Assembly (NCBI GenBank): GCA_964513215.1
Contig: CAZELU010000001.1
Coordinates: 1-64,000 of the forward strand
Origin: Casp-actino8 sp964513215
GTDB lineage: Bacteria > Actinomycetota > Acidimicrobiia > Acidimicrobiales > Ilumatobacteraceae
DNA length: 64,000 nt
Direction: 5' to 3'
In this document: positions 44,571 to 52,723 of the stretch, one piece after another
How positions within the stretch are numbered: position 1 is the first letter of the stretch
Layout of the letters: the number at the start of each line of letters is the position of its first letter
Position numbers and translations under genes: made by a program
The notes under the pieces: generated by a model
The model's database searches: none
The model's input: only the letters and a program-made list of their open reading frames with translations
Told to the model about the DNA's origin: nothing

Positions 44571-45493
44571 CAGCGAACCTCCACCACGCGCAGACGGGCC
44601 GACGCACTGCGCGGATTGCGCTCGAGTTCGGCGGCCGACGGCTTCGACGCCACGCGCACCACATCGACCCTCGCCACCGCTCCGCACACGCACGGGAGAG
44701 TGGGGGGACACTGGCAACCACCGGTGCGGTGGAAGGCGAAGCGTTCCTTGACGATGCGATCCTCACCGGAGTGGTACGAGAGCACCGCGACGCGACCACC
44801 TTTGCCGGTCTTCTCGATTGCTGCATCGAGGGCGACCGGCAGAACGTCGAGTTCCTCGTTCACCGCGATGCGCAAGGCTTGGAACGTGCGCTTGGCCGGA
44901 TGACCACCGCGACGACGAGCCGGAGCCGGGATCGCCGAAGCCACGATGGACGCGAGTTCGGCGGTGGTCGTGATCGGGCGGTTCGCGCAGATGGCACGAG
45001 CGATCCGGCGGGCGAAACGCTCATCGCTGAATCGATGGATCAGATCGGCCAGTTCGTCCTCGGATGATTCGTTGACGATGTCGGAAGCCGAACGTCCGCG
45101 CGACGCATCCATGCGCATGTCGAGTGGCGCATCGTGGCGATACGAGAAGCCTCGCTCGGGGGCATCGAACTGATGTGAAGAAACACCGAGATCGAACAGC
45201 GCACCCGACAGCTGCTCGATCCCGGTGTCCCCCATGGCATCGACAAGCCGATCGAATCGGCAGTGGCGAACGTGAGCGCGCGAACCGAAGCGCGCGAGAC
45301 GAGTGCTGGCGGCCGCCAACGCGTCGGCGTCTTGATCGATTCCGAGAATCGACAGATCGCTACGCGAATCGAGAAGTGCTTCGCTGTGACCGGCACCGCC
45401 CAGTGTCGCGTCGAGAACGACTCCGCTCGGAACGGTGGAGAACACCGCGACGATCTCGTCACGCATCACCGGAACGTGAGTGAATCCGTTCAC
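44570..45493 (-). CDS. rsmH: 16S rRNA (cytosine-1402-N4)-methyltransferase
   Basis: SAM-dependent methyltransferase acting on the ribosomal P site, 307 residues. The N-terminus FTHVPVMRDEIV, the SAM loop LDATLGGAGHSEALL, DLGVSSHQFD and ALRIAVNEELDVL are family signatures. CQCPPTLPCVCG forms a cysteine-rich end segment. The GTG start overlaps the mraZ stop as GTGA, the normal dcw arrangement. Confidence 0.97.
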   Translation of the reverse strand: MNGFTHVPVMRDEIVAVFSTVPSGVVLDATLGGAGHSEALLDSRSDLSILGIDQDADALAAASTRLARFGSRAHVRHCRFDRLVDAMGDTGIEQLSGALFDLGVSSHQFDAPERGFSYRHDAPLDMRMDASRGRSASDIVNESSEDELADLIHRFSDERFARRIARAICANRPITTTAELASIVASAIPAPARRRGGHPAKRTFQALRIAVNEELDVLPVALDAAIEKTGKGGRVAVLSYHSGEDRIVKERFAFHRTGGCQCPPTLPCVCGAVARVDVVRVASKPSAAELERNPRSASARLRVVEVR

Positions 45494-45912
45494 AGTTCGT
45501 CACCGGCGATCTTCTCGGTGCCCATCGCGAGCATGCGTTCGTAACGCTGTGTTTCCCAGATCTCCACTCGATCGAACGCACCAGCGACCACGACCTTGCT
45601 GTTGGGAGTGAGACCCGCGTACGCGCGTAGCGATTCGTCGAGAGTGATGCGGCCCTGCGCGTCGAATGTGACGTCCACCATGCTCGACGCAAGTGCGCGA
45701 CGCTCTTGCTCGCTCTTCTCCCCGCGCTTCACCGCGGCGGTGATTTCGGTGGCGATGTTCTCGGACTCTTCGGCGGTGACGACCGCGATGCACTTGTCCT
45801 GGCCGAGCAGCAGGTAACAACGCGGCTCGAGGCGGTGGCGGAAGGTCGCCGGAAGCGCGAGCCGACCCTTGGGGTCGAGCTGCCGCTCATGACGTCCGAC
45901 GAATACCTGCAC
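45490..45912 (-). CDS. mraZ: Transcriptional regulator MraZ
   Basis: AbrB-like DNA-binding protein that controls the dcw cluster it heads. It has two SpoVT/AbrB domains (DPKGRLALPATFR near the start; DAQGRITLDESLR later), 140 residues from GTG 45912. A GTG at 45963 is also in frame with a good ribosome site. The 45912 start is preferred because it gives VFVGRHERQLD at the proper distance, has GAGGGG 6 bases before it, and lies downstream of the TTGACA promoter element at 45974-45979 rather than almost on it. Confidence 0.93.
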   Translation of the reverse strand: MQVFVGRHERQLDPKGRLALPATFRHRLEPRCYLLLGQDKCIAVVTAEESENIATEITAAVKRGEKSEQERRALASSMVDVTFDAQGRITLDESLRAYAGLTPNSKVVVAGAFDRVEIWETQRYERMLAMGTEKIAGDEL

Positions 45913-45973
45913 TACCTGCCCCTCGCTGCCTGCCTGTTCGAGTCCTCTGATCTTTGTCCCCACTACTCCCCTC

Positions 45974-46033
45974 TGTCAACCACTTTTCCCCTCTTATCGC
46001 CACTTTTTCCCCCACGGTCCCCACCGGACCCCA
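45974..46033 (-). promoter_or_regulatory. MraZ operator boxes and -35 element of the dcw promoter
   Basis: On the minus strand, three TGGGG boxes (46029-46033, 46019-46023, 46010-46014) are spaced 10 and 9 bases apart, like the TGGGN boxes bound by MraZ in E. coli. Two AAAAGTGG boxes follow (46000-46007 and 45980-45987), exactly 20 bases apart, each ending in a GAGGGG tract; AAAGTG boxes are MraZ targets in other bacteria. A perfect TTGACA (45974-45979) abuts the last box; AAAGAT about 18 bases on is a weak -10. The arrangement fits autorepression by MraZ. Confidence 0.7.
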
Positions 46034-46091
46034 CAACGCTCGATTCGCCCCGGATGCTCAAGTTCTTGGGCCCGCTCGCCGATGACTGGGC

Positions 46092-47624
46092 GTGTTTCGT
46101 CATCTGGCCCGGGTCGCGACGCCGTCGGTGATCGCCGTCGGACTGTCGGTCGGGCTCGTCGTCGTCCCGGTGTCGCTCGACCCCGTGTCGGCCCAGACCC
46201 AGGTGTCCTCCACGGCCCTGCCTCGCCAGGGTGACCGTGGAAGCGCGGTCGTGAACCTCCAGAAAGCCCTGATCAGCGCGGGTATCGCAGTCCCGGGCGG
46301 AGCCGACGGCATCTTTGGTCGCGGTACTGCCGGGGCCCTGGCCCAGTTCCAGCGATCAGCCGGCCTGAACCCCACCGGGGCCCTCGATCCCACCTCGGCC
46401 CATCTCCTGGGCCTGGCTCCCGCCCCAGCCCTGCCGGCTCGCGGCCAGCGGGGCGACGCGGTACGAACTCTTCAGAACGCCCTGGTGACGGCGGGAATCC
46501 CGGTTCGTGGCGGGGTGGACGGCATCTTCGGATCGGGCACCGCCGCCGCAGTCTCGGCCTTCCAAGCAGCCCGAGGCCTGACCGCGTCTGGCCTCGTCGA
46601 CGTGCGGACGGCCATCGCCCTGGGTATCGCCCCCGGCGTCGCACCGGCCGCGTCGCCGTCACCGGCCCCCACGACACCACCGGCGACGACCATGTCGCCA
46701 TCCCCCTCCGCAGGACCCTCTCTCCCCAGCGTGGGTCAGCGCGGTGAACCCGTCGCGGTTCTGCAACGCGCACTCATCGCAGCCGGACTGAACGTTCGCG
46801 GTGGTGCCGACGGCATCTTCGGCGCCGCCACCACGACCGCACTGCGCAGTTACCAAGAGCAGATGAAGGTTCCCGCCACGGGTGCCCTCGACGAAAACAC
46901 CGCGCGTCTTCTCGGACTCCTCCCCGCTCCGGCCCTGCCGACCGTTGGTGAATCGAGCGACGGCGTTCGTCGTCTGCAACAGCGGCTCATCGAAGTCGGC
47001 ATCCACGTCGCCGGCGGCGCCGACGGCGTGTTCGGCAAGGCCACGTCACGCGCGATCGCCGAATTCCAGAAGTCCCGTGGTCTCGCAACGACCGGAGTCG
47101 TCGATCTGCACACGTTCGTTCTGGTGACGACCACACCCAACAGCGCCACACCGTCACCCGACGCGGCTCCGAAGCAAGCCGCCATCACCCCGTCGGTGTT
47201 TCCGGTCCAAGGGCCGTGCTGGTTCGCCGATACGTGGAAGGCTCCCCGTCCGGGCGGTCGACGTCACCTGGGTGTCGACATCATCGCGCCCACCGGCAAA
47301 GCGGTGTACGCGGTCACCGACGGAACCATCACGCGACAGTTCCTCGATCGCCCCGGATCACTCGGCGGCAACGCGCTGCGACTCACCGCGGCCGACGGCA
47401 CGTACTTCCACTATGCGCATTTCTCGTCGTTCGCCGACGGCATCGCGGTCGGATCGGTGGTGAAGGCGGGCCAAGTGATCGGGTACGTGGGAAGCACCGG
47501 CAGCAGCTCGACCCCACATCTGCACTTCGAGTACCACCCTCACGGCACCGGCGCGGTGAATCCCTTCGCGGCCGTCAAGGCCATCGACGCGTGTCAGGTC
47601 ACCGAGCTGCGAGCCGCTCCGTGA
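46092..47624 (+). CDS. Secreted M23 peptidase with four peptidoglycan-binding repeats
   Basis: Exported wall hydrolase or activator, 510 residues. Signal peptide about 1-34, ending VSAQT. Four type-1 peptidoglycan-binding domains lie at about 45-107, 117-178, 213-275 and 285-345, each with a VxxLQxAL...DGIFG core and separated by Ala/Pro/Thr/Ser linkers. The M23 (LytM) domain is at 385-495, with His392 and Asp396 (HLGVD) and HLHFEYH (476, 478) as zinc and catalytic residues, so it looks active. The start is GTG. It diverges from mraZ, so expression may be tied to the MraZ region. Its 3' end overlaps the next gene on the other strand by 26 bases. Confidence 0.93.
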   Translation: MFRHLARVATPSVIAVGLSVGLVVVPVSLDPVSAQTQVSSTALPRQGDRGSAVVNLQKALISAGIAVPGGADGIFGRGTAGALAQFQRSAGLNPTGALDPTSAHLLGLAPAPALPARGQRGDAVRTLQNALVTAGIPVRGGVDGIFGSGTAAAVSAFQAARGLTASGLVDVRTAIALGIAPGVAPAASPSPAPTTPPATTMSPSPSAGPSLPSVGQRGEPVAVLQRALIAAGLNVRGGADGIFGAATTTALRSYQEQMKVPATGALDENTARLLGLLPAPALPTVGESSDGVRRLQQRLIEVGIHVAGGADGVFGKATSRAIAEFQKSRGLATTGVVDLHTFVLVTTTPNSATPSPDAAPKQAAITPSVFPVQGPCWFADTWKAPRPGGRRHLGVDIIAPTGKAVYAVTDGTITRQFLDRPGSLGGNALRLTAADGTYFHYAHFSSFADGIAVGSVVKAGQVIGYVGSTGSSSTPHLHFEYHPHGTGAVNPFAAVKAIDACQVTELRAAP

Positions 47625-48279
47625 TCCGCCGCTGAACGGCGTCGACCACGTCAGACACATCGAGATCGAGGTCGGTACCCAGACCACTCAACCGCTCGAC
47701 CGTGACACTCGAATCGGCAACGACAGCCGCCATGGTTTTCGGCTCCCATCGCAACGACAACGCGCACTGGAATCGAACCCATTCGCGCGTTCGCCGTTGG
47801 CTGATGCCCACCGCTTTCGATCGACCGATGAATACTTCGCCCGGCGCGCGGCCAGCGAAACAAACCAGCGGCGACAACTCGTTGTGCTCCATCGGACCCT
47901 CGTGAACAGTCACCAGGTCGGAGGTGTCTCCCACGCCGAGATCGAGCAAAGCGTCGCACCACGCACGACCCAACCAGGCCGACGCGAGCGAAATGTCGTT
48001 CACCCAGAGCGGATGCGACGACGGCAGCAGCACGTCGAGCCACACCTCTCGGTCGTGACCCACGAGCACGAGCCCTCCCCCGCTGCGACGCGTGACGATG
48101 TCGAGATCGAGACGCTCGCACTCGGACCGATCGACGACATCGGCTGACTGAGCCGATCCGAGCACGATCGCGCCGCGCGACGACGTGAACCACCACAGAT
48201 GAGGTCGCTCGTCGTGAGGCAGTTCGCGGGCGTGATGATCGGCCGGTGAGCCGCCGATCACGTGATCGACGATGATCAT
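47599..48279 (-). CDS. Lipoate--protein ligase A-like protein
   Basis: A 226-residue member of the biotin/lipoate ligase fold. TRRSGGGLVLVGHDREVWLD matches the RRxSGGG lipoate loop, and GRSKAVGISQRRTRE matches the conserved lysine segment that contacts the lipoyl phosphate. It is shorter than full LplA, with no accessory C-terminal domain, so whether it ligates lipoate, transfers octanoate or does something else is open. The ATG overlaps the HNH stop as ATGA; the 3' end overlaps the M23 gene on the opposite strand by 26 bases. Confidence 0.78.
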   Translation of the reverse strand: MIIVDHVIGGSPADHHARELPHDERPHLWWFTSSRGAIVLGSAQSADVVDRSECERLDLDIVTRRSGGGLVLVGHDREVWLDVLLPSSHPLWVNDISLASAWLGRAWCDALLDLGVGDTSDLVTVHEGPMEHNELSPLVCFAGRAPGEVFIGRSKAVGISQRRTREWVRFQCALSLRWEPKTMAAVVADSSVTVERLSGLGTDLDLDVSDVVDAVQRRITERLAAR

Positions 48280-48770
48280 GCGACGTTCAGGTACGGCTTC
48301 CAGGCTTCGGGAACGCGCCCCACCGACACGGCCACCCAGGCCAATTCGCGCGGTGCGTGCGGCGGCCGAGCCAACTTCATCCCGGCCTCGTCGGGCGTGC
48401 GATCACGCTTGTCGAGATTGCAGCGCCGACAGGCGGCCGCAACGTTCTCCCAAATGTGCAAACCGCCGCGCGAACGCGGCATCACGTGGTCGATCGAATC
48501 GGCGAATCCGCCGCAGTACTGACAACGATGGTCGTCGCGCGCGAAGACCGCACGGCGTGAGAGCGACGTGCGCCGGTGGTACGGGACTTTCACGACGTAA
48601 CGCAGCCGGATGACGAGCGGAGTCGGCACGGCCATGGACGCCGATCGAAGGACCGTCCCGTCGTCCTCGACGACATCGGCTTTGTCGAGCAAGACCAAGC
48701 AGGCGGCCCGACGGGTGGGAACGACGCTGAGCGGCTCGTACGTCGCATTGAGGACGAGCGCGCTCCTCAT
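48276..48770 (-). CDS. HNH endonuclease, conserved actinobacterial type
   Basis: A 164-residue protein. The N-terminus SALVLNATYEPLSVVPTRRA belongs to a conserved chromosomal HNH family. The nuclease core is at about 82-122: CQYCG, then DHVMPRSRGG (the HNH histidine), and CRRCNLDKRDR, forming a Cys4 zinc site around the catalytic His/Asn. Such genes are widespread, single-copy and not part of mobile elements here. Substrate and role are unknown. Confidence 0.9.
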   Translation of the reverse strand: MRSALVLNATYEPLSVVPTRRAACLVLLDKADVVEDDGTVLRSASMAVPTPLVIRLRYVVKVPYHRRTSLSRRAVFARDDHRCQYCGGFADSIDHVMPRSRGGLHIWENVAAACRRCNLDKRDRTPDEAGMKLARPPHAPRELAWVAVSVGRVPEAWKPYLNVA

Positions 48771-48800
48771 GTCAGTCCGGCCGTCGCCTGACGGCGACCC
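48771..48800 (-). other. Spacer with a hairpin between the 79-residue gene and the HNH gene
   Basis: The 30-base spacer contains a perfect GTCGCC-N4-GGCGAC stem (48783-48798). There is no T-run, so a terminator is unlikely. It may limit HNH translation, since no Shine-Dalgarno is visible. Confidence 0.3.
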
Positions 48801-49040
48801 TCAGCCCCACTCGCGAACCCATCGCAGATATTTCAGCACATCTTCCGGGGCGAAGTGCGTCGTTTCGTTGCCGTAGTACGTCTCGAGACGGAACCGGAGA
48901 TAGGCCCGCGACGGCAGCGGCAGATAGGGCCGTGCGCTCCACCACCGAACGGGGATCAGACGACGGGCCACCCGCAACGCGGTGGGCCACAACGATGGAC
49001 GGGACAGGATCGCCGCGATGATGCGCAGGCGATCGCGCAC
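48801..49040 (-). CDS. Small conserved-looking protein of unknown function
   Basis: A basic protein of 79 residues from a GTG start, 1 base after the acyl-CoA dehydrogenase stop. The N-terminal half (RLRIIAAILSRPSLWPTALRVARRL) looks like an amphipathic or membrane-surface helix, followed by an aromatic-rich stretch (RWWSARPYLPLP, LRFRLETYYG) and an end DVLKYLRWVREWG. Codon use matches its neighbours and no competing frame is better, so it is probably real. I do not recognise the family for certain. Confidence 0.7.
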   Translation of the reverse strand: MRDRLRIIAAILSRPSLWPTALRVARRLIPVRWWSARPYLPLPSRAYLRFRLETYYGNETTHFAPEDVLKYLRWVREWG

Positions 49041-49041
49041 G

Positions 49042-50256
49042 TCAGCGCGGTTCCTTGGGCAGGCCGAGCACCATCTCGCCGATGATGTTCGACTGGATCT
49101 GCGACGAACCGGCGTAGATGGTTCCGGCCCGTGCGTTCAGGAACGTGCCGCCCCAACTGGCCGACGTGTTGGGCGCCGAGCGATCGTCGGGCTGGAACGC
49201 GTTACCGGGCATCCGGCCCTCGAGCAGCATTCCGGAAGCACCCAAGATGTCGACTCCGAGCTCGGTGACGGTCTGGTGGTATTCGCTCCAGTACCGCTTG
49301 AAGATTCCACCTTCCGGGCCGGGGTGATGGCCGTTCAGGAACTGCGTGAGCGTGCGCAATCCGAGATAACGCATGATCTGCACTTTGGAGTACGCGTGAG
49401 CGATGCGCTGGCGAATACGCGGATCGTCAGCGACTCCGTGCTCGCGGGCCAACATCAACAAGCGATCGACCTCGGCCTGGAAGCGCACCGGAGTAGTGGC
49501 CGCACCTTCGCCGCGCTCGTAGCCGAGCAGTGTCATGGCCACGGCCCAACCGTTGTTGAGTCCGCCAACCACACTGTCCTTCGGACACACCGCGTCGGTG
49601 TAGAACACCTCGTTGAACTCGCTCTCGCCGCTGATCATCTTGATCGGACGAACTTCGATACCTGGCTGGCGCATGTCGACCAACAGGAACGAAATGCCCT
49701 TGTGCTTGGGAGCGTCGGGATCGGTGCGCGCCAAGGTGAAGATGTGATCGGCCAGATGGCCGGCCGACGTCCAGATCTTCTGGCCGTTCAGAATCCACTG
49801 ATCGCCGTCGAGAGTGGCCTTCAGACCAAGACCACCCAGGTCGCTGCCGGCGTTGGGCTCGCTGTAGCCCTGACACCACACGTCGTCACCCGACAGGATG
49901 CGTGGCAAGTAGTGCTTCTTCTGTTCTTCGGTTCCCCACTGCAGGATGGTGTTGCCGAGCATGACGATGCCGAACACATCGTTGGGTCCGCCCGTCGGAA
50001 CTCCGGCCTTGGCGAACTCCTCGGCCAAGATCACTTGCTCGAGCGCCGAGAGTCCACCACCGCCGTAGGCGACCGGCCACCCGGGAGCGAGAAATCCCTC
50101 GGCGAACAACTGCTTGCGCCACTGCGTGGTGAAGTCGCGCATCTCGTCATGGGACATGCGACCCAGACCGGGGAAGTCGGCCGGTAGGGCCGATCGGAGA
50201 AACGACACCACGCGGGCGCGGAACGTGTCGGCTTCGGGAGAGTACGTGGGATTCAC
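49042..50256 (-). CDS. Acyl-CoA dehydrogenase family protein
   Basis: FAD enzyme of 404 residues. The flavin-binding middle segment reads YSEPNAGSDLGGLG and IWTSAGHLADHIFTLART, and the C-terminal helix bundle ends RAGTIYAGSSQIQSNIIGEMVLGLP. At the place where medium-chain enzymes have the catalytic Glu (YEGTxQIQ) it has YAGSSQIQ, so the base must lie elsewhere or the protein may act as part of a hetero-oligomer, as for steroid side-chain FadE pairs. No second acyl-CoA dehydrogenase is adjacent. The start is GTG, overlapping the ROK stop as GTGA. Confidence 0.9.
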   Translation of the reverse strand: MNPTYSPEADTFRARVVSFLRSALPADFPGLGRMSHDEMRDFTTQWRKQLFAEGFLAPGWPVAYGGGGLSALEQVILAEEFAKAGVPTGGPNDVFGIVMLGNTILQWGTEEQKKHYLPRILSGDDVWCQGYSEPNAGSDLGGLGLKATLDGDQWILNGQKIWTSAGHLADHIFTLARTDPDAPKHKGISFLLVDMRQPGIEVRPIKMISGESEFNEVFYTDAVCPKDSVVGGLNNGWAVAMTLLGYERGEGAATTPVRFQAEVDRLLMLAREHGVADDPRIRQRIAHAYSKVQIMRYLGLRTLTQFLNGHHPGPEGGIFKRYWSEYHQTVTELGVDILGASGMLLEGRMPGNAFQPDDRSAPNTSASWGGTFLNARAGTIYAGSSQIQSNIIGEMVLGLPKEPR

Positions 50257-51104
50257 GACGCCGAACCTAGTGCAAGTGCCGCCGCACCGATCAGACCCGC
50301 GCGCTCACCGAGCCGTGACATCTCGATCGGCATACCGACAGCGAAGCCGAGACGGGCCCGTTCGGCGTACTCGCGCCGCGCGGCGTCGATGAACGGGTCG
50401 CCCCATCCGAGCGCCACGCCCCCACCGATCACCGCCATGTCGATGCTCGTCAGCGCCACCACCGACGCCAGCGCTCGGCCCAGCAATCGACCGTTGCGTT
50501 CGATGAGGGCACCGGCTGCCGAGCGCGGACTGCTGCCCGTCTCGTCGGCGACGTTGCGACCCGCGAGATACGCCTCGAGACAGCCGAGCGCGCCGCACCG
50601 ACATTCCTTGCCGCCCGGCTCGACCACGACGTGACCGATGTGGCCCGCGTTGCGAGAGTCGCCATGAGCGAGTCGTCCGTTCACGACCAGCCCGGCCCCG
50701 ACCCCTGTCCCGATGATCACACCGAGGTAGTTGCGGTGCCCACTGGCGGCGCCGCGCCAACCTTCGGCGAGCGCGAACGTCTTCGCGTCGTTGTCGACCG
50801 ACACGGGTAAACCGGTGAGTTCGACCATCGCCTCGCGAAGCGGAAAGTTGCGCCAGGTGGGAATGTGGAGAGGTGAGACTCCGTGGTCGTCCATCGGTCC
50901 ACCACATCCGACACCGACTGCGGTGAGTCGAACATCGGGCGCCGCGGCAAGAACCCGCGAAACAACTCGCGCGATCGACGGCCAAGGATCGCGCGTGGGA
51001 GTTGCGATGCGATCGCGTACGACTACCGATGCATCGGGAAGAACGATTCCGACTGCGGTCTTGGTTCCGCCGATGTCGACGGCAAGCACGCCGTCGAGAG
51101 TCAT
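50253..51104 (-). CDS. ROK-family sugar kinase, glucokinase-like
   Basis: A 283-residue kinase. AVDIGGTKTAVGIV is the phosphate-1 loop, VDNDAKTFALAEGWRG holds the catalytic Asp, IIGTGVGAGLVVNG is the phosphate-2 loop, and GHIGHVVVEPGGKECRCGALGCLEAY is the ROK zinc site with its CxCGxxGCxE cysteines. There is no helix-turn-helix, so it is an enzyme rather than a repressor. A second ROK kinase is encoded at 61994; which one is the main glucokinase cannot be told from sequence. Confidence 0.93.
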   Translation of the reverse strand: MTLDGVLAVDIGGTKTAVGIVLPDASVVVRDRIATPTRDPWPSIARVVSRVLAAAPDVRLTAVGVGCGGPMDDHGVSPLHIPTWRNFPLREAMVELTGLPVSVDNDAKTFALAEGWRGAASGHRNYLGVIIGTGVGAGLVVNGRLAHGDSRNAGHIGHVVVEPGGKECRCGALGCLEAYLAGRNVADETGSSPRSAAGALIERNGRLLGRALASVVALTSIDMAVIGGGVALGWGDPFIDAARREYAERARLGFAVGMPIEMSRLGERAGLIGAAALALGSAS

Positions 51105-51117
51105 ACGCGACCTCGGT

Positions 51118-51453
51118 TCAGTCGAACTTGCGCGTGACGTCGGCGCGAACCTTGCGGATCGCTCCTGCGACGTCCTGGATACCGGCCTTGCCGATCGCGC
51201 GCGCGTTGCGCTCGATGATCGCGAGAAGCGCCAGCATCACCACGAACACGGCGAACGCGGCGATGAAGTGCACCCGAAGCGCGAACACGAGTGCCGCGAC
51301 CGACACCACCAGGCCGACGATCGCCCATCGGACCAACTTGGCCGAATGGCGATACAAGCCCGCGGGCGACACGGCTTGCGCGAACTTCTCGTCGTTCTGT
51401 AGCTCCTGCTCGATCTGGCGCAGGATTCGCTGTTCGTCATCGGACAAAGCCAT
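51118..51453 (-). CDS. DUF3040 membrane protein
   Basis: A 111-residue protein beginning MALSDDEQRILRQIEQELQ, the DUF3040 signature of actinobacteria, with two adjacent transmembrane helices at about 41-58 and 62-80 and a basic C-terminal tail. Function unknown. ATG 51453 is chosen over an upstream frame that is not family-like. A GACAAT box ends 7 bases before the ATG, suggesting a leaderless start for the DUF3040-ROK-acyl-CoA dehydrogenase unit. Confidence 0.88.
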   Translation of the reverse strand: MALSDDEQRILRQIEQELQNDEKFAQAVSPAGLYRHSAKLVRWAIVGLVVSVAALVFALRVHFIAAFAVFVVMLALLAIIERNARAIGKAGIQDVAGAIRKVRADVTRKFD

Positions 51454-51520
51454 CGCCGACATTGTCCCAGATGGCGAGCGGTTCGGCAACGCGCCCCTGC
51501 GGCTTCTCGAATTGTGTCGT

Positions 51521-52723
51521 TCAACCCCAGGGCCGGCGCACCCGCCGACGACCGAGGCTGCGAGCCGGGCTGATGGCGTCGTGACCGAACCGATCGCGAA
51601 TCTCGTCGACGGCGCGACTGGCCGGACCCCAGGAATCATCCTCGAGAAGGGACAATTGCTCGACTGGCGCGCAAAGATTGGACGCTGACACGCCGACCAA
51701 ACGAACGCCCGAACTCGGGTCGATCGATCGCAATGCCGCGTCGAGCACTCCGACGATCACCGGACCGGCCGACACCGGGGTGTCGACCGTCACCGACCGC
51801 GTGATGGTCTCGAACGTGGTGAATCGAATCTTCAGGGTGACCGTCCGGGCCGCCAACTCGTGCGAACGAAGACGTGATCCGACCAGATCGGCCAGACGAA
51901 CCATCTCGGCGAGGATCTCGTCGTGGGTCACGAGGTCGGTCGAGAACGTCTCTTCCTGCCCGATCGACTTCGCGTCACGATGCGGCTCGACCGGACGCGT
52001 GTCGTGAGCCGAAGCCAATTCGGCGAGGTGCCGACCGTGAGCCGTGCCGACGGCGCGTTCGAGGACATCGATCGGGAGCGCGGCGAGGTCGGCCACCGTG
52101 CGAACACCGAGACGTTCGAGTTTGGTCAAGGTGGCCGGACCCACCCCCCACAACGCCGACACCGGAAGTGGGTGAACGAATTCGATCTCGCGTCCGGGTT
52201 CGACGACGAGAACTCCGGGCCCGGGCAAGACACCGTTGGGCGTGGGACGGGGCTTGGCAGCTTTCGACGCCAATTTGGCCACGAACTTGTTGGTCGCCAC
52301 GCCCACCGACGACGGCAGATCGAGTTCGTCGGCGATGCGTTGTCGGATCAAGGCTCCAATGGTGGCGCCGTCTCCGAAGAGTCGACGCGATCCGGTCACG
52401 TCGAGAAATGCTTCGTCCAGTGCGATCGGCTCGACGAGTGGCGTGATGTCGTGGAAGATCGCGTGGACCTGCGCGCTCACGTCCGAATAGTGAGCGTGAT
52501 CACCGGGCAGAAAGACGGCCTGCGGACAACGTTGGCGCGCGGTGGCTCCGGGCATGGCCGAGAACACTCCGAAACGACGAGCTTCGTAGTTGGCCGCCGC
52601 CACCACTCCGCGGCGACCCGAACCTCCGACCACCACCGGTTTCCCGGCCAGCTCGGGATGCCGTCGCATCTCCACCGACACGTAGAACGCGTCCATGTCG
52701 ACGTGCAGGATCGTGCGCGTCAT
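51521..52723 (-). CDS. dinB: DNA polymerase IV
   Basis: Y-family lesion-bypass polymerase, 400 residues. Catalytic carboxylates are in HVDMDAFYVSVE and ALDEAFLDVTGS, with the palm/fingers segment SSVGVATNKFVAKLASKAAKP, a helix-hairpin-helix region (LWGVGPATLTKLERLGV) and the little-finger domain. EQLSLL near residue 368 is a plausible sliding-clamp-binding motif. The ATG overlaps the glycosyltransferase stop as ATGA. Confidence 0.96.
   Translation of the reverse strand: MTRTILHVDMDAFYVSVEMRRHPELAGKPVVVGGSGRRGVVAAANYEARRFGVFSAMPGATARQRCPQAVFLPGDHAHYSDVSAQVHAIFHDITPLVEPIALDEAFLDVTGSRRLFGDGATIGALIRQRIADELDLPSSVGVATNKFVAKLASKAAKPRPTPNGVLPGPGVLVVEPGREIEFVHPLPVSALWGVGPATLTKLERLGVRTVADLAALPIDVLERAVGTAHGRHLAELASAHDTRPVEPHRDAKSIGQEETFSTDLVTHDEILAEMVRLADLVGSRLRSHELAARTVTLKIRFTTFETITRSVTVDTPVSAGPVIVGVLDAALRSIDPSSGVRLVGVSASNLCAPVEQLSLLEDDSWGPASRAVDEIRDRFGHDAISPARSLGRRRVRRPWG

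Noticed and set aside
45913..45963. mraZ start at GTG 45963
   Set aside because: It has a good ribosome site but adds 17 residues not typical of MraZ and would lie about 10 bases after the TTGACA element, too close for a transcript start.
48783..48798. Hairpin as transcription terminator
   Set aside because: The perfect stem has no T-run on either side.
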